In this document: positions 12,587 to 21,795 of the stretch, piece after piece | Layout of the letters: each line of letters opens with the position of its first letter | Numbering within the stretch: the first letter of the stretch is position 1 | Notes under the pieces: generated by a model | The model's database searches: none | The model's input: the letters and a program-made list of their open reading frames with translations, nothing else | What the model was told of the DNA's origin: nothing | Assembly: GCF_000170755.1 (NCBI RefSeq) | Contig: NZ_ABCK01000018.1 | Location: 51,433 to 115,432, forward strand | Reading direction: 5' to 3' | Length of the DNA stretch: 64,000 bases | DNA from: Lentisphaera araneosa HTCC2155 | GTDB lineage: Bacteria > Verrucomicrobiota > Lentisphaeria > Lentisphaerales > Lentisphaeraceae | Program-made: the position numbers and the translations under genes

Positions 12587-15165
12587 GTAGTTTTTTCCGT
12601 TCAGTTAAAGCGATTAGCAAGCGCGAATATAAATCGTACTTTAGCTCGTCTTTAGCCTATGTGTTTTTGATCGCTTTCTTGGTGACGTCAGCAATTTTTA
12701 GTTTTAAGATTGCCGATTGGTACAAGCTCAACGAAGCGAGTATGCGAGTTCTTTTTGACTTTCATCCCTACCTCTATTTATTTTTCATTCCTGCCGTGGG
12801 CATGCGCATGTGGTCAGAAGAAGATCGTGTGGGAAGTTTAGAACTTCTCTTGACGATGCCTGTGACGGTTTGGCAGGCGGTGATAGGTAAGTTTATAGCT
12901 GCGTGGGCTTTTTTAGCGACAGCTCTTTTACTCACTTTCCCCATGGTAGTCACTTGTTATTACCTTGGCGATCCCGACACGGGGCGAATTATTGCTGGTT
13001 ATGGTGGTAGTTTATTACTCGGTGGCATGTGTCTGGCTCTTTGCGGCGTGTGCTCGTCCTTAACTCAGAATCAAGTGACGAGTTATATATGTAGTTTCCT
13101 GTTGATGTTAATCTTTATGGTGGCAGGCATGCAGCAGTTAGGTATCGAAGCCCTACTCAATAGTGTCTTACCTAGCGATGTGGTGGAGACGTTGATTTTC
13201 TTCAGTATCATCCCACATATTGCGAGTTTAGCACGTGGCGTTTTTGATCTACGTGACTTCATTTACTTCTTCAGCATTATGCTTTTCGGCTTAGGTAGTA
13301 CCGTAGCGATTTTACGTTGCCGCAAAGCGTCACACAAATTCAATCGCCCGATTACAGCCGTGGTGATTGGACTCGTATTTGTGAGTGTGGTGATTGTGAA
13401 TTTGATTTTCAGAAATGTTTCCGTGCGTGTGGATTTATCGGCAGATAAGCTTTATACCCTCAGTGATGCCAGTAAAAAAGTCATTCAGCAACTGGAAAGT
13501 CCGGCTCGCATTCGCTTCTACTTTTCACGTAGTACTCCAGGTGTGAGTATGGAGCAAAAAGCTTTGGCTCGTCGAGTCGAAGACCTCTTGCGTGAGTATG
13601 CCGAGGAATCAAATGGGAAACTCAAGTTAGAACTTATCGATCCTCAACCGGGAAGTCCAGGTGAAACCTCGGCACGATTTGATGGCCTTCAGGAAATCAA
13701 AATGGGCCAACAGGGAATCATGTACCTCGGTGTAGCAGTGACTTATCAAGATAAAGTGATGACAATTCCTGCTTTTACCAAGGATGAAGAAGATCAGATG
13801 GAACTGAACGTGACGCGACTGCTTTCATCAGCACAAAAAGTAGAAAAGCCAATGATTATCTTTCAGTCCTCTCTCCCAGTTACCGGTTTACAAGCCGATC
13901 CAAGTTCAGGTCGAATTAAAGATGAGCCCGAGTGGTCAATTATCACGGAAATGCGTATAGATTACACGCTCTTACAAATGCGTCCAAAAGTGAAAGTGAT
14001 TCCCGATAAAGTTGAAATGGTTGTGTTAGTTCACCCTGAAACATTGTCAGAAGAAAGTATGTATGCTTTGGATCAGTACTTAATGCGTGGCGGTAAAATT
14101 TTGTGTTTCTTAGATAACTTCTCGCTCGTGGAAGGGAAGTTTAATAAAGGTACGAGTCAAAAAGGGCGTATGTCGCAAATGAGTTCCTTACTAGGCTTTT
14201 CAGAAGCTTGGGGTGTACGTTATGTACCTGAAGAATTAGTCGCTGATAAAGATTTAAAGACACCAGTAAAAGGGAAAGAAAACCCCTTTATGTTGAGCTT
14301 GAGTCCTGAGAATTTGAAAAGTGATGAACCGTTTTTTACCAATGTAGAAAAGCTTCACATTCCTTATGCCGGTTACTTAGATTATCGCCCGATTGATGGC
14401 ATAAAATACGAAGTCTTAATGAAGAGTAGCCGCAATAACCTGGGTGTGAAGCGTCAGGATGCCTTAAAGAGTCGTTCCATTCTTCAGCAAATAACTCAAG
14501 AAGCGGATGAAAAGATTCTCGCCATGCGTGTGAGTGGAGAATTTAAGAGTGCGTTCCAGAAGTATTTGCCCACAGGTGCCGACAAAGAAAAGCACGTCAA
14601 GCAGGCGACAAAAGCCGCTGAAGTAATTTTAGTTAGTGATGCGGATATGTTGCACGATAGCTTCCAAACGAATATCCAACATTTGTTTAACGGCCGTCGT
14701 GAACGCGTGTCGATTAGCGATAATACGGTTTTCTTTTTAAATGTCCTCGACACAGCACTCAATGACGGGAGTCTTTTAGGTTTACGTGGTCGTCGTTTTA
14801 AGCGCCGTAACTTTGCTTATGTTTACCAGCGTCAAATTGATGAGTACGATGCGAAATTGGACGAAATTGAAAGCTTGCAATTAGAGCATGCTAAGTCTGG
14901 CCGCACAGTGAGTCAATTGGAAAGTAAAATGGTGCGTCAGTTAATTTTGAACCCTGATGAAAAGAAGGCTTTGGCAGAAAAGAAAGAAAGCCGAGACAAA
15001 GCTGATTTGAGGCTCAAAGAAATCGAATCTGAACTGAAAGCCAGCGCCCAGGCGTTTGAAAAGAGAGTCTTTTATTGGAACCTCTATTTACCACCACTGA
15101 TGGTGTTGCTAATTTTATTAATAAGGTGGCTTGTGAGCTTAAGTTATAAGAGGAGAGCGGCATGA
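12583..15165 (+). CDS. Fused ABC-2 permease and GldG-type auxiliary protein
   Basis: 860 residues combining two normally separate proteins. Residues 1-240 form an ABC-2 permease with six membrane segments, starting at SYFSSSLAYVFLIAFLVTSA, with the EEDRVGSLELLLTMPV motif of GldF-type permeases. After a further segment near 258-278 comes a long extracytoplasmic domain with DKLYTLSDASKKV, as in GldG / ABC_transp_aux proteins (IFT52-like fold). Near the C terminus are a coiled coil (about 740-830) and a final membrane anchor. The GTG start at 12583 has GGAGG nine bases upstream and overlaps the preceding stop. The overlap with the next gene is ATGA. Substrate unknown. Confidence 0.85.
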   Translation: MSSFFRSVKAISKREYKSYFSSSLAYVFLIAFLVTSAIFSFKIADWYKLNEASMRVLFDFHPYLYLFFIPAVGMRMWSEEDRVGSLELLLTMPVTVWQAVIGKFIAAWAFLATALLLTFPMVVTCYYLGDPDTGRIIAGYGGSLLLGGMCLALCGVCSSLTQNQVTSYICSFLLMLIFMVAGMQQLGIEALLNSVLPSDVVETLIFFSIIPHIASLARGVFDLRDFIYFFSIMLFGLGSTVAILRCRKASHKFNRPITAVVIGLVFVSVVIVNLIFRNVSVRVDLSADKLYTLSDASKKVIQQLESPARIRFYFSRSTPGVSMEQKALARRVEDLLREYAEESNGKLKLELIDPQPGSPGETSARFDGLQEIKMGQQGIMYLGVAVTYQDKVMTIPAFTKDEEDQMELNVTRLLSSAQKVEKPMIIFQSSLPVTGLQADPSSGRIKDEPEWSIITEMRIDYTLLQMRPKVKVIPDKVEMVVLVHPETLSEESMYALDQYLMRGGKILCFLDNFSLVEGKFNKGTSQKGRMSQMSSLLGFSEAWGVRYVPEELVADKDLKTPVKGKENPFMLSLSPENLKSDEPFFTNVEKLHIPYAGYLDYRPIDGIKYEVLMKSSRNNLGVKRQDALKSRSILQQITQEADEKILAMRVSGEFKSAFQKYLPTGADKEKHVKQATKAAEVILVSDADMLHDSFQTNIQHLFNGRRERVSISDNTVFFLNVLDTALNDGSLLGLRGRRFKRRNFAYVYQRQIDEYDAKLDEIESLQLEHAKSGRTVSQLESKMVRQLILNPDEKKALAEKKESRDKADLRLKEIESELKASAQAFEKRVFYWNLYLPPLMVLLILLIRWLVSLSYKRRAA

Positions 15166-16145
15166 AGCTAAAACATTTATATAGAGTTTTACTGATTAGC
15201 TTAGGTTTATTAGTTTTATTTTTTCTAACCCGAAAAGATGAAGAAGTTAATCGAGGTACTTTTCGTTCTGGAGATGTCGTTTTTAAAGACTTTAAAGAGA
15301 TTGATACAATCAGTCTTGAACAAGGTCCGTTTAAAACTGACCTCCACAAAGTCGATGGCGATTGGGTGGTGAAGAACCGTTTTGATTTTATTGCGGACCA
15401 AAAACAAATCAATGATGTTATCGAAGATTTGAAGGGTATGAAAGTCGCACAGACAGTCGACACACGTAGTCAAGATATGAAGTTTTATGCTTTGGACAAA
15501 AAATCGGAACGCATGAACGAAAGGCCCGTAGAATTATCTTTAAATTATAAAGATGGCTCGGCGAAAAGTCTTTTCTTGGGTAAGTCCCATAATCAAGGCG
15601 GTAAAGCAGCTGGGCGTTATTATTTGGACCCCGATAGCAATGGGGTCTTTATCTCGACTCAAATTTTGCGAAATACGCAAGCTGACCCACGTGTGTGGTT
15701 AAGAAAGTTTTTACCTGATTATAAATCTGTACTTTCGGCTTCCTATTTCAGTCGCGAACGCCTGATTTGGCAAGCTGGACGTAGCCAGATTAATAAGCCC
15801 TTTAAATTTAAGTACCCGACACAATTAGCCAAAATGTCGGATCAACAGACTCATGGTTTCATGTCACAGATTTTTCAATCGCGTTATCTTGATGTAGAAG
15901 TGGCTCGTCCTATCAGTAAGGTCGATTTTGAAGGGGAACGTTTAGAGTTTGTGGATCACGTGGGCAGAAGATACACTTTGGAGTTGGTCGCCAATGTAGA
16001 TAAATTTATTAAGTGTCGCATGCGTTTAAATACGGAGGCGGATCTTTCTGGTTCGAAAGATTATGATGATGTAAAGCAGACACTCACCGAGTGGCATTTT
16101 ATGCTATCGAGCCGTTTACTTCCCTACTTGCAAATGAAGCAGTAA
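15162..16145 (+). CDS. DUF4340-type membrane-anchored protein
   Basis: 327 residues with one N-terminal membrane anchor (about 7-22, VLLISLGLLVLFFLT) and an extracytoplasmic remainder. The pattern of short repeats such as LYALDKKS, SLNYKDG, KSLFLGKS and GRYYLDPDSNGVFI is what is seen in DUF4340 proteins, which regularly follow GldG-like genes. It overlaps the preceding gene by ATGA, making a three-gene unit: ATPase, fused permease-auxiliary, DUF4340. Such sets are widespread in PVC bacteria and their cargo is unknown. The role as the third component of the export complex is inferred from gene order. Confidence 0.75.
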   Translation: MKLKHLYRVLLISLGLLVLFFLTRKDEEVNRGTFRSGDVVFKDFKEIDTISLEQGPFKTDLHKVDGDWVVKNRFDFIADQKQINDVIEDLKGMKVAQTVDTRSQDMKFYALDKKSERMNERPVELSLNYKDGSAKSLFLGKSHNQGGKAAGRYYLDPDSNGVFISTQILRNTQADPRVWLRKFLPDYKSVLSASYFSRERLIWQAGRSQINKPFKFKYPTQLAKMSDQQTHGFMSQIFQSRYLDVEVARPISKVDFEGERLEFVDHVGRRYTLELVANVDKFIKCRMRLNTEADLSGSKDYDDVKQTLTEWHFMLSSRLLPYLQMKQ

Positions 16146-16156
16146 ACGACCTTCAC

Positions 16157-16981
16157 CTAAGGTTCTAAAATTAGTAAATTAAACTTCATCTCTGGATGGA
16201 GTTTATTCCATTCCAAAACATTGTCTTTAAAATCGTGTAATGAGCCACATAAAAGAAATTTTATTGAGCGGTCATAGCGATTGTTGGCTTCATATTTCTT
16301 GCTCATGTTTTTGATCATTTGAGTTTCTCGCTCCTCATGACAGGCCTGAATAAAGGCACTGCGTGGTACTTTCGAGTCATATTCTTTTGAATAAGCTTTG
16401 TGTGTTAAACGCAACAAAGCTTGGTGTTCAACCCCGAGCATTGGGGTTTTATCTTCTTGGTAAAGGAATAAAGAGGCTCCCGCAAAATAAGCTGGTTGCG
16501 GAGCGCGATGTGTGCCATCAGCGAACTGGAGCGCACGATTAACTTCGTCTTTGATTTGGGCGATTTCCTGGAGTGGTTTTTTAGTCGCGTAGGTGCCAGG
16601 GTAGGCGAGACCTTCCACATAAAGGCAGTCATAACTACTATGATGTTTACGCAAAAAATTGATAATAGATTTTTGTTCAGAATCAATTTTTTGGATGAGC
16701 TGAGAGTATTTGTCTTGTTCCTCAGCGATGGAGGATAAATCCCTTTTCCCTTGCCATAATTCAAACTTTTCGAGAAGCTTATCGCAATAGATTTTTGAGT
16801 AATGTGATTGGGGAATATGAAGTAGGGTAAAGCGAGCATCCTCGAGAATGAGTTCTTTTTTTATACTCGGTTCAAGGGCGAGGAAAGCAGTAAGCTCGGT
16901 ATGGGCAATTTCAACTCTTTGCTTTTGGGTCATACAGGAGCTAGCAAGCAGACACAAAAACAGTGAGAGAAATTTTAACAT
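16157..16981 (-). CDS. Lipoprotein, possibly ChaN/TraB-superfamily
   Basis: 274 residues. The N terminus MLKFLSLFLCLLASSC looks like a lipoprotein signal with Cys16 as the anchor, although the lipobox is not perfect. Family assignment is uncertain: the arrangement of LLHIPQSHYS near residue 52, a YVEGLAYPGTY stretch, CHEERETQMIKNM and FLLCGSLHDF near the end resembles the His/Glu/Arg/His pattern of ChaN-, EreA- and TraB-like proteins. No firm function follows. It starts 3 bases after the stop of the MTHFR-like gene and is convergent with the DUF4340 gene, 11 bases apart. It is probably the last gene of the minus-strand run that begins at ftsQ. Confidence 0.55.
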   Translation of the reverse strand: MLKFLSLFLCLLASSCMTQKQRVEIAHTELTAFLALEPSIKKELILEDARFTLLHIPQSHYSKIYCDKLLEKFELWQGKRDLSSIAEEQDKYSQLIQKIDSEQKSIINFLRKHHSSYDCLYVEGLAYPGTYATKKPLQEIAQIKDEVNRALQFADGTHRAPQPAYFAGASLFLYQEDKTPMLGVEHQALLRLTHKAYSKEYDSKVPRSAFIQACHEERETQMIKNMSKKYEANNRYDRSIKFLLCGSLHDFKDNVLEWNKLHPEMKFNLLILEP

Positions 16982-16984
16982 GAT

Positions 16985-17752
16985 CTAGCGTAGGAGTGAG
17001 CCTAAGATTTTACTCTTTGGGATAATGGCGTTGAGGTAATCAACTACAGGGATGCGAATGGGCATGAAATACAGGCAAGAATTATACTTGTCGATGAGTT
17101 CAATCGCATCGGCGGCAAATTGAGCATTCCATTCGAGTTCAGGTACAAAATCTTTAGGGAAATTAACCAGATTGCGTTTTTCCCAGTAGGCTTGACTCTT
17201 AGCGCTTAGGACTGGACTAAGGCCCCAGTAAACGACTTGGTCCTTGAGCGCTTCGATCCACTTGGCTAATAGTTCTAAGTCGAAGAAAGGTTGCGTGAAA
17301 AAGCCATCTATACCAACCGCCATTTTTTCTTTGAGATACTTCATTTCAGTTTCAAAATCAGCTCTGTAAGGGTCGATCGCACCATAAACTTTGACGTCTG
17401 GGTAGTTTGTTTTGAAAAATTTAATAAAGTCAACCGTCGATGTATCAAAGTGTTCTCTGCCTTCAAAGAAGTCGCCTCCAACTAGAAGTACTTCATCAAA
17501 TTTGTATTCAGCCATGATATCATGAAGCAGTTGTGCTTTGCTTAGATCAAAATCACAAGCGCGTAAATGGGGAATGTCACGTTCGAGCATGGGGGCACAA
17601 AAGCCACAGGCTTCCCAGCTACGAGTCGGTAAACGGACGATGTCGGGAATGTTTACAGTGTTGACTTTTGGAAAGGCTTCTTGGATCCCTTTGAGTTCGC
17701 AAGTGATTTCTTCAGCTGCGTGAGGGACGAGTTCAATGGAAATTTTTGTCAT
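16985..17752 (-). CDS. Short methylenetetrahydrofolate reductase-like protein
   Basis: 255 residues, shorter than the usual 280-300 of MetF. Features that recall the MTHFR TIM barrel are the N-terminal strand ISIELVP, LLVGGDFFEG where MetF has its L-x-x-x-G-D motif, a YGAIDPYR strand, and the GIDGFFTQPFFDLELLAKW segment equivalent to the conserved Q-x-F-F-D of MetF. MetF would reduce methylene-THF to methyl-THF using FAD. Divergence in the N-terminal half means the substrate is uncertain. A second, quite different MTHFR-related gene lies at 35004-36467. A 78-base gap separates it from the Fur-family gene upstream. Confidence 0.65.
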   Translation of the reverse strand: MTKISIELVPHAAEEITCELKGIQEAFPKVNTVNIPDIVRLPTRSWEACGFCAPMLERDIPHLRACDFDLSKAQLLHDIMAEYKFDEVLLVGGDFFEGREHFDTSTVDFIKFFKTNYPDVKVYGAIDPYRADFETEMKYLKEKMAVGIDGFFTQPFFDLELLAKWIEALKDQVVYWGLSPVLSAKSQAYWEKRNLVNFPKDFVPELEWNAQFAADAIELIDKYNSCLYFMPIRIPVVDYLNAIIPKSKILGSLLR

Positions 17753-17830
17753 TAGGTTCTTTATATCTGTTTATTCGAATAAATAGATATTATGTGAGAT
17801 TTTTATATATTCAAGTTAAAGAGTATAGAC

Positions 17831-18229
17831 TTAAGAACTTTCTTGACAGTCTTTGCAGACGCCACGAAAAGTTATTTCGTGAGAGTTGACTAAGTGGCCC
17901 TCTTTTAAAGTGGACTCGTGAAGATGTAAGTAGCAACCTTCAAGGTCGTAGACTTTATCACATTCATTACAGTGAAAATGGTGGTGGTGTGGAATATTCG
18001 TTTGTTCATAACGTTGAACCGCATCTTGTAGGCGGACGCATTGAATGAGTTCGTTTTCCAAAAGTAAATTCACGGTTCTGTAGATAGTTGCGATACCTAT
18101 ACTTTGATCGCGCTGTTCAAGAAGAAGGGCAATTTCATTGACAGAAACCGGCCCCTGAGCAGAGCTAATGATTTCTAGGATAAGTTCTCTTTGCTTTGTT
18201 TTTCTTAGACCAATTTGATTTTTTTTCAT
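17831..18229 (-). CDS. Fur-family transcriptional regulator
   Basis: 132 residues: an N-terminal winged helix (about 1-80) with TKQRELILEII and ATIYRTVNLLLEN, which contains the DNA-recognition helix, then a metal-binding and dimer domain with HHHHFHCNECDKVYDLEGC (about 87-105) and a second pair of cysteines in VCKDCQ near the C terminus. The two C-x-x-C pairs form the structural zinc site. Iron (Fur), zinc (Zur) or peroxide (PerR) response cannot be decided from sequence alone. The ATG overlaps the stop of ftsQ (ATGA), which is an unusual gene order. Confidence 0.88.
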   Translation of the reverse strand: MKKNQIGLRKTKQRELILEIISSAQGPVSVNEIALLLEQRDQSIGIATIYRTVNLLLENELIQCVRLQDAVQRYEQTNIPHHHHFHCNECDKVYDLEGCYLHLHESTLKEGHLVNSHEITFRGVCKDCQESS

Positions 18230-19092
18230 TCGACAAAAACCCTATGTGAACGTGCATCGATATACTTTTCAATAGCTTTGCCATCGATGCGATTTTCAAT
18301 TAAGTAGATACATGCGCGATCCAAACTCAAAGCGAGTTCGGAGCTATCGAGTTTTATAAGGACATTATTGCGAGCAATTTTAAAATTATCGCTAATGCCA
18401 GATTGCCTGAGAAAGAGCACGAGATCCCCTTTTGGGTCTTGCCTAATTCGAGCAACTTTAAAGATTTGTGAGGGGAAATAAGTTTCACCATTTCGTCTAA
18501 TGGCGTAGCTGTCGTAATAGTTTAGGAAATCAAAAACGGGCTGATTTTCTTCAGTATTGATTTTTTCTCCGAGTTCGAGTTCGTCTTCCACTTTCACGGC
18601 AATTAAAGGTAGGTAGACTTGTTTTCCTTCTCCATAGGGGAGTAGCGTGGAGTCGTTACTGACGAGGTAGATTTTACCATCTTTTACAAATTGAGCACGA
18701 GCTTGCTTTTCTGTGATCGTGATTGAAAGAGTATCAGGTAAAATGCGTTCGACGTTAACTTCGTGGATGGCAGGATTTGCCTCAAGCTTTTCTCTAAGGT
18801 CAGAGGGTGAGACCTGGAAGAGGTTAATTTTTCTTTCGATGACATTTAATTCGTGAAGCTGTGAGTAGATAAGGTCGTCAGGAGTAATGTGAGTGTTGCC
18901 CTTGATTTGGATTTTCTCCAAAACAAATTGAGGATTTGAGCTCAATAAAAGCAGGCGCAATCCGGAAACTAAGAGTAAAAGAGTACCGAGAACCATGGCT
19001 AAACAGAGCAGCCAAGTGAAACCAGTAATAAGCTGCTGGCGCATTTTTAGAAGTTTCTCTTCACGCTTAGCGAGCAATTTCGAACGGGACAT
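18226..19092 (-). CDS. ftsQ: Cell division protein FtsQ/DivIB-like
   Basis: 288 residues from the ATG at 19092; a TTG at 19098 is possible but less likely. There is a short basic cytoplasmic tail, one membrane segment (about 25-48, ITGFTWLLCLAMVLGTLLLL), then a POTRA domain (about 57-128) with VLEKIQIKGNTHITPDDL and VNVERILPDTLSITITEKQ, and a C-terminal beta domain ending in VARIRQDPKGDLVLFLR and DARSHRVFVE. FtsQ bridges early and late divisome proteins at mid-cell. Normally it sits beside ftsA/ftsZ or ddl; here it is followed by a Fur-family gene instead. The 3' overlap of 4 bases suggests co-transcription. Confidence 0.8.
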   Translation of the reverse strand: MSRSKLLAKREEKLLKMRQQLITGFTWLLCLAMVLGTLLLLVSGLRLLLLSSNPQFVLEKIQIKGNTHITPDDLIYSQLHELNVIERKINLFQVSPSDLREKLEANPAIHEVNVERILPDTLSITITEKQARAQFVKDGKIYLVSNDSTLLPYGEGKQVYLPLIAVKVEDELELGEKINTEENQPVFDFLNYYDSYAIRRNGETYFPSQIFKVARIRQDPKGDLVLFLRQSGISDNFKIARNNVLIKLDSSELALSLDRACIYLIENRIDGKAIEKYIDARSHRVFVE

Positions 19093-19186
19093 TAACAAAA
19101 CCTTATTGTTATTTGAATAAGTTGCTTTAAAGTAGCCGTTAACTCAAGATTTTCGTCCTAAAATGAAAAAATAAAGGAGCACTTAA

Positions 19187-19543
19187 GTGTACGAAAGAAA
19201 TTATGGTATCATCATCAGCGTCGATGATTTAGATAGAGCGCGTGAATTTTACCGTGATACGTTATTGCTCGGTGCGCCTGTAGTTGACTCGAATCACTGG
19301 GTTGAGTTCCAATTGAGTAATGGTTTAGTTTTAGGTGTTCGTCAGCAGCCAAATGCTTCAGCTCAAAAGGGTTGTAATACCATGTGGGTTTATTATTCTG
19401 TGAACTACAGTGATATCCGCGAACAGTTACTTGATGCTGGCTTTGCTCCCTTAAAAATTGCCGCACCTCCAGTCGGTCTGAAGGCAGAGATTTTTTCTGA
19501 CCCTGAAGGCAATAGATTTACTTTGGCACAGAAGCCTCAGTAA
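19187..19543 (+). CDS. VOC (glyoxalase/bleomycin-resistance fold) protein
   Basis: 118 residues with two beta-alpha-beta-beta-beta modules. The first is YGIIISVDDLDRAREFYRD (residues 5-23) and the second ends in EIFSDPEGNRFTLAQKP, the classical VOC C-terminal signature. The GTG start at 19187 is supported by AAGGAG at 19174-19179, with a 7-base gap. The metal-ligand positions are poorly conserved, so it may bind rather than catalyse. It is a single gene, divergent from ftsQ and convergent with the kinase gene, whose stop is 3 bases away. No substrate can be named. Confidence 0.82.
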   Translation: MYERNYGIIISVDDLDRAREFYRDTLLLGAPVVDSNHWVEFQLSNGLVLGVRQQPNASAQKGCNTMWVYYSVNYSDIREQLLDAGFAPLKIAAPPVGLKAEIFSDPEGNRFTLAQKPQ

Positions 19544-19545
19544 AC

Positions 19546-21720
19546 TTATAATTCTAAAAATACTTTTTGTTTAAAGCGCAAGCGTAGAGCATCGACTTCT
19601 GAGCTTATGGTTTTTTGTGCCCAGATCAACTTTGTTCCCTTGGGGAAAGTATCTTTTTGAACATAGTTTCTCCATGTAATTGGTAGTACCAAAGAAGGAA
19701 TGTGCGCAATGTGTTTCAAATTAGGCGTGCGGATGGGGCTCGAGGCAATATCCAAATGTCTTATATCAACCATTTCTAGAGAAGCGAGGGATTTGACTGG
19801 AACGTTTCGCATAGAAAGGATATTAATTTTATGGCCCTTGAGTGCAGAGAAATCATCAATATGAGTATCGTCCACTAAGAGGTTATAGACCGTCGAATTA
19901 TAAAGAGGCTTTAGTGAAGATACGTGAGTTCCACGGATGTCTAAGGTGATAATCGCTAGTCCCTTTAAGGGGTGAAGTGAACTTATCATAGTATTGGGCA
20001 TGGCTAAAGTTCCAAAAATGGCTTTCTGGAAATAGCGCAGAGGAGTAAGGTCCTTATTCTCGGGGCTTAAGCGCATGTGGAGCATGCCTTTAGGACAAAA
20101 TTTTAATTTACCAATTAGTTTGGTATGAGCAAAGAGTTCATTAAAAACGCGATTTGAAAATTCTTCATTACTCAAAAGGTCATCGAGGAATTGTGAGGCT
20201 TCGGGAATTTGTGAGTTGGAAATCAACTGGCAATAAATCGAAAAGATTTCATCCTTTGCGAGGTGGCCATGAGCGTCGACACAGGTTTGAGCTGCGGAAG
20301 CAATTTTTAGGCTGTTGACAGCATTTTCACTCTTGTCGCCGTGAGCCTGTGCCTTCTTAAAGGCTTTTGCGGCTTCCGCAAAGTTTTTATGAGCTTGGTT
20401 AATTCGGCCTAATAATAGGTAAGCTTCTGCATTGTGTTGGTTGAGTTTAAGGTAGGTTTGAACATCCATGAGGGCGGCATCAAATTCACCTTTACTGATG
20501 TTGTAGCGCGCACGTGATAAATAGATTTCGGCACTTTCTCTAAGTTTATTTAGGGCATTTTGCGCTTCGTTGTAATTGTGCTTAGCAATCTCGTGTTGTT
20601 CTAAGGCAAAGTTGCGTTCTTGGTGAATTGCATTTATAGATTTAGCCCCAACAACGACGAATAATAAAGTAAAAATAGCGGTAATGGCGGAGACGATTTT
20701 ATGGCGCTGAATGAGCAAGAGTGAGAGTCGGATGGCGCCAGCATTTTCAGCATTTACCGCAAAACCACCGAGGATTTGTTTGAGTTCTTGTGCAAATTCT
20801 GCCGATGATTTATAACGATTTTCGGGTTTAAGTTGAGTCGCTTTTTTAATAACGGCTAAGGCCGAACGCGGGATACGCTGATTTTTTTCACCTAAGCTAT
20901 CAGGGAGGAAGTCGTTATTTCCCGGAGATTGGATTTGCCCAGTAGAAACTCGAGAGAGGATTTCTTCGGTATTTTCGCCTTCGATTGGAGGATTGAAAGT
21001 GAGCATCGTTTGCAAGAGTGCGCCTAGAGAATAGACATCAGCTCTGGGGTCAACCACTTTTCCTTGCGCTTGTTCGGGTGCCATATATGCGGGAGTGCCA
21101 ATAACGGCGCCCATTTGACTGAATTCACTTGGGGTTGATGGAGAGAGATGATCAATGGGAGCATCTTTTGTTTGAGGGATTTTAGCAAGGCCCCAATCTA
21201 AAACAAGAACTTCACCAAAGTCTCCGATCATGATATTGTCTGGTTTTAGGTCTCGGTGAATAATTTCTTGCTCATGGGCACAGGAAATAGCATCGCAAAC
21301 CTTGATTAGGATCTCGACCATGTTTTCAAAAGTTGAGGTGCTTTGATTATTCTTTAGCTTATGAATGAATTTGGCTAAAGTCTGCCCCTTGAGTAACTTC
21401 ATTGTATAGAAAGGGCGTCCATCAGGGTCGTGTCCCGCATCATAAACGGGCATAATATTTGGGTGTTCAAGACGTGCAGCTACTTCAGATTCATAAGTGA
21501 AGCGTTCGAAAATGGCTTTATTTTTTTGGAGTTCAGGATGAATGACTTTGTAAGCTACATAGCGTTCAGTATGGCTATCATAAGCACGATAAATCATGCC
21601 CATGCCCCCTGATGCAATGGAGTCACAGATTAAATAACGCTCCTGTTCATCATCATCGAGTAATCCCATTTTCAACAAGTCGGCGGACTTGTCGGAATTT
21701 GAAAGAGGGTTTCTATTCAT
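19546..21720 (-). CDS. Membrane Ser/Thr protein kinase with TPR and LRR-like domain
   Basis: 724 residues. The kinase domain spans about 30-315: glycine loop SIASGGMGMIYRA (35-47), catalytic Lys58 in VAYKVI, HRDLKPDN (155-162), DWG in place of DFG (175-177), and GTPAYMAPEQA. A single membrane segment (about 345-365) leads to a TPR-containing region (about 400-475) and a C-terminal leucine-rich-like region in which phrases such as LHPLKGLAIITLDIRGTHVS recur. All key catalytic residues are present, so activity is expected. It is divergent from an ECF sigma gene 75 bases away. A signalling link between the two is inferred from this arrangement, which recurs at 28-31 kb. Confidence 0.9.
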   Translation of the reverse strand: MNRNPLSNSDKSADLLKMGLLDDDEQERYLICDSIASGGMGMIYRAYDSHTERYVAYKVIHPELQKNKAIFERFTYESEVAARLEHPNIMPVYDAGHDPDGRPFYTMKLLKGQTLAKFIHKLKNNQSTSTFENMVEILIKVCDAISCAHEQEIIHRDLKPDNIMIGDFGEVLVLDWGLAKIPQTKDAPIDHLSPSTPSEFSQMGAVIGTPAYMAPEQAQGKVVDPRADVYSLGALLQTMLTFNPPIEGENTEEILSRVSTGQIQSPGNNDFLPDSLGEKNQRIPRSALAVIKKATQLKPENRYKSSAEFAQELKQILGGFAVNAENAGAIRLSLLLIQRHKIVSAITAIFTLLFVVVGAKSINAIHQERNFALEQHEIAKHNYNEAQNALNKLRESAEIYLSRARYNISKGEFDAALMDVQTYLKLNQHNAEAYLLLGRINQAHKNFAEAAKAFKKAQAHGDKSENAVNSLKIASAAQTCVDAHGHLAKDEIFSIYCQLISNSQIPEASQFLDDLLSNEEFSNRVFNELFAHTKLIGKLKFCPKGMLHMRLSPENKDLTPLRYFQKAIFGTLAMPNTMISSLHPLKGLAIITLDIRGTHVSSLKPLYNSTVYNLLVDDTHIDDFSALKGHKINILSMRNVPVKSLASLEMVDIRHLDIASSPIRTPNLKHIAHIPSLVLPITWRNYVQKDTFPKGTKLIWAQKTISSEVDALRLRFKQKVFLEL

Positions 21721-21795
21721 TGTATATCCTTAATAATTTGGATAAGTTTAGTTCGAGATACCCATAATTGCAAAAATAATTGAAAACCTTACAGC

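Noticed and set aside
16157..19543. Antitoxin or defence function for the Fur-family and lipoprotein genes
   Set aside because: Neither gene has motifs of known defence or toxin families; the Fur fold and zinc cysteines are clear.
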